From Paenibacillus phyllosphaerae (GTDB lineage: Bacteria > Bacillota > Bacilli > Paenibacillales > Paenibacillaceae): a stretch of DNA of 38,039 nt. Where the stretch lies: contig NZ_JACHXK010000035.1 in assembly GCF_014192105.1 (NCBI RefSeq), positions 2,501-40,539 of the forward strand, given 5' to 3'. The position numbers were made by a program, and so were the translations under genes. A model generated the notes under the pieces. That model ran no database searches and had not been told where the DNA came from. It saw only the letters and a program-made list of their open reading frames with translations. The number at the start of each line of letters is the position of its first letter. Positions within the stretch are counted from its first letter, which is position 1. Shown piece after piece: positions 16,233 to 26,100 of the stretch.

Positions 16233-17465
16233 ATGAAGCAGTTAGTACAAACGTGGAACCGATTAAGCCTGGTCAAACGCATTGTTGTCGGAATCATCGC
16301 CGGGATTATCCTGGCCTTGCTCGTTCCCGATGCCACAGGGATATCGATCCTGGGATCCTTGTTCGTATCCGCATTAAAGGCAGTTGCGCCAGTGTTAGTC
16401 TTGTTCCTCGTCATGGCCGCGATTTCTCAGCACAAGAAGGGCCAACAGACGAACATGAAGTCCATTCTTATCCTGTACGCGCTAAGCACGTTTCTGGCGG
16501 GGGCCATCGCAGTAGTCGCCAGCTTTATCTTCCCCGTGACCTTGTCACTGGCCTCGGGCTCGGAGGATCTGACGCCGCCGGACGGTATCCTCGAAGTATT
16601 GGAGACGCTGCTTTACAATGTGGTGGATAACCCGATACACGCACTGATGAACGCCAACTATATCGGTATTCTCGCATGGGCGATTTTCCTAGGCCTCGCA
16701 CTTAAGAATGCCAGCGATAGCACCAAGAACCTGCTGACGAACTTCTCGGACGCGTTATCCCAAATCGTCAAATGGGTCATCAATTTGGCGCCGCTCGGCA
16801 TTCTGGGCTTGGTGTTCGATTCGATCACCGCGAACGGACTTAGTTCCTTGCTCGATTACGGCAAATTGCTGCTTGTGCTGATCGGCTGCATGCTCTTCAT
16901 CGCACTCGTCGTGAATCCGCTCATCGTTTACGTGAATATTCGCCGCAACCCTTACCCGCTCGTATTCACTTGTCTGCGGGAAAGCGGGATTACCGCGTTC
17001 TTCACGCGGAGTTCAGCGGCTAACATTCCGATCAATATGCGTCTGGCCGAGAAACTGGACCTGGATCCGGATACGTATACGGTCTCCATTCCGCTGGGGG
17101 CTACGATTAATATGGCTGGCGCGGCGGTAACGATCTCCGTCCTGACGCTCGCTACCGTTCATACGCTCGGCATTGAAGTCGACTTCGGTACGGCGCTGCT
17201 CCTGAGCCTCGTCTCCGCGGTTGCGGCAGCAGGCGCTTCGGGCGTTGCCGGCGGATCGCTGCTGCTCATTCCGCTCGCCTGCAGCTTGTTCGGGATCTCC
17301 AACGATATCGCGATTCAAGTCGTTGCCGCGGGTTTCATCATCGGCGTGCTGCAGGATTCTTTTGAGACGGCGCTGAATTCGTCTTCGGACGTGCTGTTCA
17401 CGGCAACGGCCGAGTATGCGAAGAAACGTAAGGAAGGCACGGAAACTCAGTTGAGTAAGGCATAG
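16233..17465 (+). CDS. sstT: Serine/threonine:sodium symporter SstT
   Basis: This is an integral membrane transporter of 410 residues in the dicarboxylate/amino acid:cation symporter family. It imports serine and threonine with Na+. The N-terminal MKQLVQTWNRLSLVKRIVVGIIAG is typical of SstT. The conserved TRSSAANIPIN segment and the NMAGAAVTI segment form the re-entrant substrate and sodium site. Eight or more hydrophobic segments are visible. The length is normal for the family. The ATG at 16233 has CGGAGG a few bases upstream; an open extension toward 16170 has no binding site. The gene is transcribed alone from an extended -10 promoter and ends in a strong terminator. Confidence 0.96.
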   Translation: MKQLVQTWNRLSLVKRIVVGIIAGIILALLVPDATGISILGSLFVSALKAVAPVLVLFLVMAAISQHKKGQQTNMKSILILYALSTFLAGAIAVVASFIFPVTLSLASGSEDLTPPDGILEVLETLLYNVVDNPIHALMNANYIGILAWAIFLGLALKNASDSTKNLLTNFSDALSQIVKWVINLAPLGILGLVFDSITANGLSSLLDYGKLLLVLIGCMLFIALVVNPLIVYVNIRRNPYPLVFTCLRESGITAFFTRSSAANIPINMRLAEKLDLDPDTYTVSIPLGATINMAGAAVTISVLTLATVHTLGIEVDFGTALLLSLVSAVAAAGASGVAGGSLLLIPLACSLFGISNDIAIQVVAAGFIIGVLQDSFETALNSSSDVLFTATAEYAKKRKEGTETQLSKA

Positions 17466-17470
17466 TAGCG

Positions 17471-17508
17471 AAAAAAGCAGGAGGCTTCGGCGAAGCCCCC
17501 TGCTTTTC
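17471..17508 (+). terminator. Terminator of sstT
   Basis: A 17-base near-perfect stem (AAAAGCAGGAGGCTTCG / CGAAGCCCCCTGCTTTT) with a one- to three-base loop, followed by T-rich sequence. It starts six bases after the sstT stop and may work in both directions, since the next gene converges. Confidence 0.9.
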
Positions 17509-17562
17509 TTATGCGCTGCCCACTGGCGCCACATGGCACAAGCGGCATCGTACGCAAGCGGA

Positions 17563-18726
17563 TTACAACGTCTCCGTCGTCAGCGTGAACCCTTCGATCA
17601 CCGCGTCCTCGTCGACCTCGATCATGATGCAGCGCTTACCTTGATAATTCACCTGCCGCACATACCTCAGATCCTGAGGGCTGATCGAGATCGTCGCCAC
17701 CTTCGTTTCGATCTTGATCGATTTGGACGTGTATTTCGGCATGACGCTGTTTGCTTTGATCTCGTAGTGCTTGTCATCAATGACCGATTGGAAGGCGAGC
17801 TCCACCTTCTCCGTCGTGACGTCTTCGACGCCGCTTGCCGTCAAGATCCGCTCGACATCGGTGTAATCCAGACGCGGAGGCTCTTCCGATTCATGGGACT
17901 CGATCACCTGGTGAACGGACTCGTACACTTGCGCAATCGTAGAGGCGTCCAGATAATCGCCGGCTACTTCCTTCACGATCTCCTCGAAGAAGCCGCGCTC
18001 TTCGTGCGCCGTCACGGTCCGCTCGGCCGTCAGCACCTGTTCGACGAAATGCAGATTCAGCTCGTTCGCTTTGCCCGCGCAATACAGCACGCGGTTTACG
18101 TCGGAATAATTGTCCGTCACGCTAGGGAAGAAGAATCCCTGCTCCGGCGTGCTTAATTTGATAATCGGATCGACAATGACGCTATACTTGAATTCCCGCT
18201 CCACATAATCGAACTGGAGCGTCTTGCGCGGCTGTTCCGTCGAGTTCACGCTGCCCAGAATGAACGGATGCGCGAACATCTCGTCCTTGCCGGTCTGCTC
18301 GGCCTCATCGTTCCTGGCCTTGGTCGGCCGGTAGTATTGCCCGCGGATGAACGTGACGACGGTGTCTTTCTCGTACCGGTTGTCCTTGAGCATTTTCTCC
18401 ACCAACACGAGCATCAGGTTCATCCACTCTTCGGTATCGCCCGTGATCATGCCTTGATGGAGCAGCACCTGCGAAGGCTCTTCCGCCTCTTCCTGGAACT
18501 TCAGCTCGAATAGCTTCTGGTCCAGCTCGCCGGTCAGCAGCTTCTTGAAATTCTGCATATACAGCTCTTGCTTCTCCCGGTCCACCATGCCGAACGGCTG
18601 GCATTCGTAATGGTAGATTTCTTCGGTATCCTTCTGAATGTACACGTTCAGGATATCGTAAATTTGAAGCAAGTCGTGATCGAGCTTAAATTGTTTGCGA
18701 ATATGCGCGAGTTCTTTTTTTATCAT
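17563..18726 (-). CDS. DUF4317 family protein
   Basis: This 387-residue cytosolic protein matches the DUF4317 family, recognisable from the opening MIKKELAHIRKQFKLDHDLL, then DILNVYIQKDTEEIYHYECQPF and LTGELDQKLFELKF. The family is common in Firmicutes and its function is unknown. I chose the ATG at 18724-18726 by this family start. A GGAG lies about 13 bases upstream, longer than usual, and the open frame beyond lacks family similarity. No signal peptide or membrane segment is seen. It is monocistronic and convergent with sstT. Confidence 0.9.
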   Translation of the reverse strand: MIKKELAHIRKQFKLDHDLLQIYDILNVYIQKDTEEIYHYECQPFGMVDREKQELYMQNFKKLLTGELDQKLFELKFQEEAEEPSQVLLHQGMITGDTEEWMNLMLVLVEKMLKDNRYEKDTVVTFIRGQYYRPTKARNDEAEQTGKDEMFAHPFILGSVNSTEQPRKTLQFDYVEREFKYSVIVDPIIKLSTPEQGFFFPSVTDNYSDVNRVLYCAGKANELNLHFVEQVLTAERTVTAHEERGFFEEIVKEVAGDYLDASTIAQVYESVHQVIESHESEEPPRLDYTDVERILTASGVEDVTTEKVELAFQSVIDDKHYEIKANSVMPKYTSKSIKIETKVATISISPQDLRYVRQVNYQGKRCIMIEVDEDAVIEGFTLTTETL

Positions 18727-18851
18727 GTCCGTTCGACAGCTCCTAAGCGTTGTTATGGCTTTATAAGTATAAACGATGGCCACCAGCATATGTAAGGGGA
18801 ACATGTCCGATCTCTATTCATGCGCAATATGGCCTACCGACGCGCCAACGC

Positions 18852-18876
18852 ACAAAAGCCCTTCAACCGAAGGGCT
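18852..18876 (-). terminator. Terminator of the HupE/UreJ-like gene
   Basis: On the minus strand AGCCCTTC pairs with GAAGGGCT over a four-base loop, followed by TTTTG. It lies about 40 bases after the stop. Confidence 0.8.
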
Positions 18877-18913
18877 CCCCATTGCTTCCTCTACTCTTAC
18901 CAATCTTAATCAA

Positions 18914-20065
18914 CTACAAAATCCGCATCACGAACCAATACAAACCAAACACCATGACGACCCCCGACACGGCCACATTGCTGTACGCGTAGAAGGACAT
19001 TCTTCTTAACCACAGCAGGACGGGAATCAGCACCGCCAGTACCGCCAGCTGACCGGCCTCCACGCCGATATTAAACGAGAACAACGCGAGCACGATCGCA
19101 TCAATCGGGGATTCCTGCAGCACCTGGGCAAAGCCGAAGCCGTGGATCAGGCCGAATAGCAGCGCGACGATCCAACGATGGTTGATTTCTTTGCGAAAAA
19201 TATTCTCGATGGCAACATAAGCGATGCTCAGCGCAATAACGGGTTCGACGATGCTGGCCGGAAGGGTCACGACATCCAGCGCAGCCAGCGCGATCGTCAT
19301 GCTATGGCCGACCGTAAAGGCCGTTAACACCTTCACATAATCCCATGCCCGCAGTCTGGCCATGACAAGCGCAAGGATAAACAACAGATGGTCAATCCCG
19401 CCCCAGATATGCTCCAAACCGATGACGAAATAATCCCACGCCGTCACCGTCCAGTTCGGCAGCTCGACCGTCGTGGTATTGCCCGCTTCTGCTCCGATGG
19501 CGCCGGCGGCCAAAGTCTGGCCGCTCGTAAATACGATGTCCTTCGACATCTCGCCCGTACGAATCGCCGCGAAGTTCTGATGATTGGCATCCATATCGAA
19601 GAAGAATCGATAATCGATCGAGTATTCGCCCGCCGCTTCGGCGAAATCGTATCCGAGCGCCATATGCAAATAGTCGATATCGTTGCGCGATTGAATCGAT
19701 ATGCCGTCGATCGAAGCCAGCTTGGCCGGCTGTTCGCCCCCTTTAACGATTAGCGACTGCTCGACCAAGGGTCTTAATTGCGCCTCCGTCCATGCCACAT
19801 CCCCTTCGGCCGGACGCTTGCTGTCGCCTCCCAGCACGAATACGCCGCCTGATCGGACGTCCATCCATTGCGCCACTTCCTGCACATCCAGATCAATCTC
19901 ATACGTCAAGCCGCTGTCGCTCACCCGGATATCGGAATAACCGAACGTGTTCATATGCGCGCTTGCCGGTGCGGCCGCCGCTCCTAGCGCAGCGATCAAC
20001 AATACGGCTCCGGTTACCCATTTGGCGAATCGCAATGCCCCGCTGCCTTGTTTAACGAATTGCAT
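18914..20065 (-). CDS. HupE/UreJ family membrane protein
   Basis: This 383-residue protein has a signal peptide (about 1-37, ending ...APASAH). An extracytoplasmic beta-rich domain (40-200) follows, then a C-terminal membrane domain of about six to seven segments. That domain has the HupE/UreJ signature: HIWGGIDHLLFILALV, then FTVGHSMTIALAAL, then FGLIHGFGFA. The conserved histidines in these segments suggest metal (nickel/cobalt) handling, as proposed for HupE, but neither hydrogenase nor urease genes are present here. The ATG at 20063-20065 is chosen for the AGGAGG seven bases upstream. It follows the giant surface-protein gene on the same strand with a weak hairpin between. Confidence 0.88.
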   Translation of the reverse strand: MQFVKQGSGALRFAKWVTGAVLLIAALGAAAAPASAHMNTFGYSDIRVSDSGLTYEIDLDVQEVAQWMDVRSGGVFVLGGDSKRPAEGDVAWTEAQLRPLVEQSLIVKGGEQPAKLASIDGISIQSRNDIDYLHMALGYDFAEAAGEYSIDYRFFFDMDANHQNFAAIRTGEMSKDIVFTSGQTLAAGAIGAEAGNTTTVELPNWTVTAWDYFVIGLEHIWGGIDHLLFILALVMARLRAWDYVKVLTAFTVGHSMTIALAALDVVTLPASIVEPVIALSIAYVAIENIFRKEINHRWIVALLFGLIHGFGFAQVLQESPIDAIVLALFSFNIGVEAGQLAVLAVLIPVLLWLRRMSFYAYSNVAVSGVVMVFGLYWFVMRIL

Positions 20066-20110
20066 GCCAGTTCCTCCTGCAGATGTCTTGTCCCATTCCA
20101 TCGTACGGAG

Positions 20111-20140
20111 AAAGAGCCCCTGGACAAGCCAAAGGCTCTT
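20111..20140 (-). terminator. Weak terminator after the giant surface-protein gene
   Basis: On the minus strand AAGAGCC pairs with GGCTCTT (loop about 15 bases) followed by TCTCC rather than a T run. It lies 14 bases after the stop. Read-through into the HupE-like gene is possible. Confidence 0.5.
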
Positions 20141-20154
20141 CTCAATACGATCTG

Positions 20155-23100
20155 TTATTGCATATGCTCCAGCATCAGAGCGATGACCTTCGCCGTCTCG
20201 GCACGCGATGCCATGCCGTGCGGATCGAAGTTGTTGTTCCCCTTACCGGAGATAAGCCCCAGCTCGATCGCCTTGCTCACCGCATCTTTCGCCCACGCGC
20301 TAATCTGTTCTCCATCCGCAAAAGACGCGCCGCTTCCCGCTGCAGCAATCGTACCGCTTCTCAGCTCCAGCGCCCGAATGACCATCACGACCATCTCTTC
20401 CCGGGTGATTTCTTGGCCCGGTTCGAAACGATCCGCGCTGATGCCTTGCACGATGCCGGCCTCGTAAGCCGCCTGCACCGCCTCCGCATACCAGCTTCCG
20501 GCTTCTACGTCGCGGAAGGAAAGGCTGCCTGTGCTTGGCTGAAGTCTGAACGCCCTTGCCAACAGCGTGACGAACTCAGCTCTTGTCGTCGTTTGTGCAG
20601 CTCCGAACGTGTTGTCCGTAATCCCGGTTGTAACGCCCTCGAACGAGAGCAGCTGCACATAGCTGTATGCCCAGTGTTCCGGCTTAACGTCCGTATAAAG
20701 TTTACTGTAGGCCAATACGACATAAGTGCCCGCTTGTTCGACGGTCGCCGTATAACGGCCATCTTGGTAGGTGCCGCCGATAAAGGCTACCGTACCGTCT
20801 TCCGCAATGCGGTAAATGCCTGCCAAGCGTTCGTCGCTCACGCCGCTTGCCGCAAGCTCGATCGTAACCGGAGCCGTAAGCGGCGATTCGGTCGCGGAGT
20901 CGCCGCCGCGCTTGCCGAATCCGAGTTCGAGGAAGTCGCCTGCTATCGTGAAGCTTGCTTTGCGGCTCGTGCCATATTGCGCTGCCGCCTGATTAATTGC
21001 TTGCGACGAAGGTAACTTCGTGCTTACGTACAGCTCTTCCCCGCTGCCCAGCTTCCCGGCCAGTTCGGACAGCTTGGCCGCGCTAATAGTAATGACCGAG
21101 CCGTTCGCCAATCGAATCGTCACGTTCCGCTGGCCAATCGCTTGCAGCGCTTCGGCCGTGAAGACGATGCCTTCCGACGTTCCATTGTCCGTCAGCTGCA
21201 CGGTATCGCCGCTTGCCGCAATGTCTGCCGCCGTCAGTCTGGTCCACTCGCTGCCCGTAGACGGATTCGTCTGGCTGCCGTCGCCGCCATCGTTGCCGGA
21301 TCCGGTATTGCCGGAATTGTTGCCGCCGGAGTTACCGCCGTCCGGGTTGCTTCCGCCAGAACTTCCGCCGCTCGTGCCGGTGGTAAACTTCCAGATCGGC
21401 GATAAGGTCGAGGTCCCCGCCTGATCCGTCGCTTTGGCGTACCAGTAATAATCCGAATTGGCCGCAAGACCGCTCCAGGTCACGCTCGCTGCACCGTCGC
21501 TCTGAATCGTCTGTTTCGTGCCGATCGTCTTCGTGCCGTACAGATTGACGCCGATATAATCCGTCGCCACCTGCTTGGCCGGATCTTGCGTGACGAACGG
21601 AATGGTGAACTCATCGGAACCGTCTTCGTAGTAGTTGTAATCGTTCATATATGGCGAGTACGTCTTCACCTGGATTTGTTCCTTGGCCGGATCGAATTCC
21701 AGGAAACGCATGTAGCCTTGTCCGCCCATCGGGCCGGATTGATAGTCGGCCAGCATCTCCACGACGACGCGGCCGTCTTCCAGATGCTTCACGTTATAGC
21801 CCACGCCATGAATATGGCCGCACAGGACCAACTTGACGTTCGCGTTCTTCGCCACGATCTCATCCCAGATCATTTGGCCTTGGCCGGAATACGCGCCCGA
21901 TGGCGAAATATATTCATGGGTACCGATAATGGCGTAACGGTCCGGGTATTTCTGCAAAATGTCGTTGGCCCACTTCACCGTATCCTCCTGAACGTTCCAG
22001 CCGAGGTACATAATGAGGAAATCCTGGCCGTTGGCGGATACGAGATCATAGTGGTCGCGGTTGTTGTTCAAGTCGTCGCCGTAGGTCGGCTGAACCTCGA
22101 ACCGGTCGCGCCCGAAATATTTCCAGTATTCCGTGTAATCCGCATTGGCATGGTTCACGTCATGGTTCCCCGCAACGACGCCATAAGGGAGTCCCGCTTC
22201 CTCGATTACTTTGAAGCTTTCGTCGGCTACCGCCCACTCGTCCGGGCGATCCCAGTCATCCACGATGTCGCCGGTATGGATGAGGTAGCGGATATCCAAT
22301 TCGTCCTTCATGGCGGCCACGTATTCCATCTGCGACCGGAAGATATCCGGATAAGAGTCCGCGTAATATTGCGTATCCGTGCTGAACGCAAACGTGAATT
22401 TACCGTCGCCGTCCGGATCGTCGGCCGGTTCCGCGGCTGCCTGATCCACGATCATGTCCTGGATCAGCACTTGGATCGCCTGATCCCGCACCATTTCATT
22501 CGCGGCCACCGTCGCTCTGAGCTCGAAGTCTTCGGCGCCGACGCCTCTTGCGGCGGCTTCCCATTTGCCCGTCGTATAGTTCCAGGTGTACATCGTCACC
22601 TGACGTCCTGCGAGGGAATGCCCTTTCCAGACGACCTCGATGTCGGCAATGCCCTTCGCGTCTTGATCCAACTTGAATTCGTAACGTTGGTAAGGGAACA
22701 AGCCATTCGCATCGGTGACGAAATATTCGCCGTCCTGCTTGGCAACCAACGCCTTCGCTTCAGCCGTGAATGCCGCTTCGCCTGCCGGATTCAATTCCAG
22801 CGGCGGCTCGCGGTCAACCGCGTTCGCGTATGCCGCAATGTCCGACTGCTCATTAAAGTCGTAGCGGTAGCCTTGGCCGAACGTCACGTCCACCTGTCCG
22901 CCGTTCGGATCGTTTGCCGTCACGCTAAGTACCGCTTGTCGGCTGATATTCGTCGCGCCTTCGGCCGGCGTCGGATTGAAAGGCGAATTCGGCGCCTCCT
23001 CTTCCGTCTCGAACACGCCCTTGCGCGTCGTTGTGTTGCCTGCGTTGTCCGTTGCCGTAACGGCGAAGATATGCTCGCCGACGAATAGCTCGGAAGCCTG

Positions 23101-26100
23101 AACCGTTACAGGAAGCTCGATCGGCTTGCCATCCAACGTAGCCGTGACCGAAGCTACGCCTGCCAGCGCGTCGCTAATGGCCGCCTGCAATTCGATAGCG
23201 CCGCTATACAGCTTGCCGTCTTCGATGGAGAACGAATCGAAAGTCGGAGCGGTATTGTCCACCACTGCCGTCTCGGTGACATTGCCGGATGCTGCCGACA
23301 ACTGGAATGCATGCTCGCCATCGGTCAAGGCCGTCGTATCCAGCTCCGCATATACGCTATCGAACATGGAAGCCGGCACGTTAAACGTTATCTCGATATA
23401 CTCGACATAACCGCTGCTATCGCCCACCTTATGCCGATCCGCAGGATCGATCGCGGTAAAGGTATTCGCATTCAGCGTCTTGGAGCGCGCCGACGTCCAT
23501 GCGGCCGAAGAGCCGTCCGGCAGCAGCAGTTCTACGCCTTCGATGCGATAGTCGTCATTATTGGTCGCCGTTCCGAATTCCAGCGGATCGGCTGCCGTTC
23601 CCGCCGTAATCTTAATCGTATTCTCGCCCGGCTTCAGCACGTGCTTCGGAATGTCCACGTACTTCTGCTGATAGTAGGTGCTCGCCGGCAAGATCGTGAC
23701 GAGCTCGTCATTGACGAACAGTCCATTCTTGAAGCTGGCCTGCATGTCATCCGCCCGGTACGTAATCGTCGGCGTTAGATGCATGGCCGCCTTGGTCTCG
23801 AGCTGGGCGCCGTCTACCGACAAGTTCAGCGTCTCGCCGGCCGTTGCCGTATTGCCATAGATGAAGGCCGTTCCGCTCAGGATTCCTCCGTCTGCGAATT
23901 CCACCCACAGCGGACCTTGATCTTCGAATGTCAGGCTGTAGTCGTTCGAACGGACGATGTTCTGCCCGTCGGTCGCTTCAAAATAGTAATTCACTTGCTC
24001 TGCGCCGAGCAGCAGCGCCTTATTCACTTCCGCGGACAGGAAGAGATTCGAGCCTGCCGCCGTGCGCTTCATGTTCACTTCCTTATACGCGCTGTCCTTG
24101 TCCCGCTTGAAGAACAGCGATATCCGCTTCACCAGTTGATCGTCCTTGGCCGTCGCTTCGAACGACAGCGAACCGAATGGCACTTCTTCCGTCGATTCGG
24201 CATGCTCGATCGTCGGTTTGACCGTATCGTCCGGCACTTGAACGAGCTGCTCCGGCACCTGTGCTTCCAGAAGCACGCCCGGCGTCGCCTGCATGCGCGC
24301 GGATCGCTTGACCATCTTCGTCGTGCCGTCTTTCGGATATTCGTAGACGACGCTCGTGCCGTCATTGTCGACTTCATCGATGCCGACGCTAAACCATGCC
24401 TGCACGATCGGGTTGCGCGCGTGATCGACCGCATAGTGCGAATCCTCGGCAAGGATAATACGGCCCTCGCTTGCATTGTTCATGCCGAGCGAGTAGATGG
24501 CCATGACCCGATTCTGAGGCAAATTGACGCCCCAATGCGCATTAAATTTGCTGACCGGCTCACCCTTGCTCAGATCGGATTGCACCCAGATGACTGCCGT
24601 TTCGCCAGCGGGCAGCTCGAAGTCCTGCGTCATGTCCCATTTGTCCGTGCCGCCGTGGTAATAGCCGTACACGATCTGATAATCTTTCAAGTTAACCGGT
24701 TGTGTCGAGTTATTGTAGACCTCAATGTATTCATACGCATCGCTGCCGACATCATCCGGGACAAGCTCCGTAATGAGCAGCGGCGGCACGATCGAGGATA
24801 GCGATTCGAGCACGTTAATTTCGAACGGCTTGTCCTGTACGCCTTTTTTCACCGACGATTGCACGCCGTCCGATGCTTCGAAATAATAATAGAGCTTCGT
24901 TGCGCCCTTGAGCGCGGCTGCCGGAACGACCGCCTCGTACGTGCTGCCTTCCTTCAAGGACATCGGCAAGACGACGTAATCGGCCGTCAGATCCGTCTTG
25001 TAGAACAGCTTGGCCGCTGTTACTGCCGTATCATCCTTGAATTGAGCGGCGATCGGCCAATCCTTGGCGGCGATGGTGCCCGCTGCCCGCGTATGCTCAA
25101 TGACCGGCGGCAAATAGTCGCCCGGAAGCGAGACCGGCACGGCCGGCACCTGCCCGGCAACAACAGCGCCCGGCGTCGGAGCAACTTTCACGCCCCACTT
25201 GACCATATTGCTGCTCACATAGTTCGGCAGATAGGTCACCGACGTATCGGTTAAGTTATCCGGCGCTGGATTATCGGTCGTCGCCGTATCGTTATACGCG
25301 GCGGATACGACCGCAAGGCCGGACTTCGTCTTGATCGTCACGACTCTTGGCGACGTGTTCGCAAGGCTGCTCTCGCCGGCAAGATCGACCAGATCGTCCG
25401 CCGCGATCATCCGCTCCCCGGTAAGCTTATAGGCGGTGTTGAAGCTCTCGACCGAACCATTGTCGTCCGTAGGCTCCATCCGCAGTACGAGCGTTCGGCC
25501 CGGCTCCATTCGGACATTGTCCTTGAACTGCCAGATGTACTGGGTAACGCCGTTCAAGTCCGTATAATCGATGTAATAGTCCTGCAGCGAGATCGTCTTG
25601 TCGCTGTTGTTGTACAGCTCGATATACTCCCATGCCGGAATGTCGACCCCATTCACGTTCGGGCCGTTAAATACCATCTCGGTAATCAAGAGGTAAGACG
25701 GCTCGCCCTCACGCTCCACGTTCAGCGCGTAAGCTGCACCTGTACCCGAAGGATTTTGCGTGACCCCGGTTTCGTTCTCGATCATGAAATAATACTCGAT
25801 CTTGCCGGCCGCGGCCATCGCGCTTGCGGGAATCACGGCCGACACCGTATACGTGCCGTCTTCCTTCTTCGTCACCGTCATCTGGACAATGTTGTAGAAG
25901 GTCTCGAATTCCGCTTTATAGAACATTCTGGCGTTCTTCAATTCCGATACGCTCGTAACGGCAGCCGTCACCGTTACATCCTGCGGGGTGGTGCTCGTCA
26001 CTGCTGGCTCATAGGTGACCGCCGGCAGCTTGGTCGGGTCCTCCACCTGAGGCAGCGGAACTTGGCCATCCAGCAGCGTGCCCGGCGTCGGCGTCTGCTT

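Noticed and set aside
21586..23088. A 500-codon plus-strand frame inside the giant surface-protein gene
   Set aside because: Antisense shadow with repetitive Arg/Val/His composition; the minus-strand protein has clear domains throughout.
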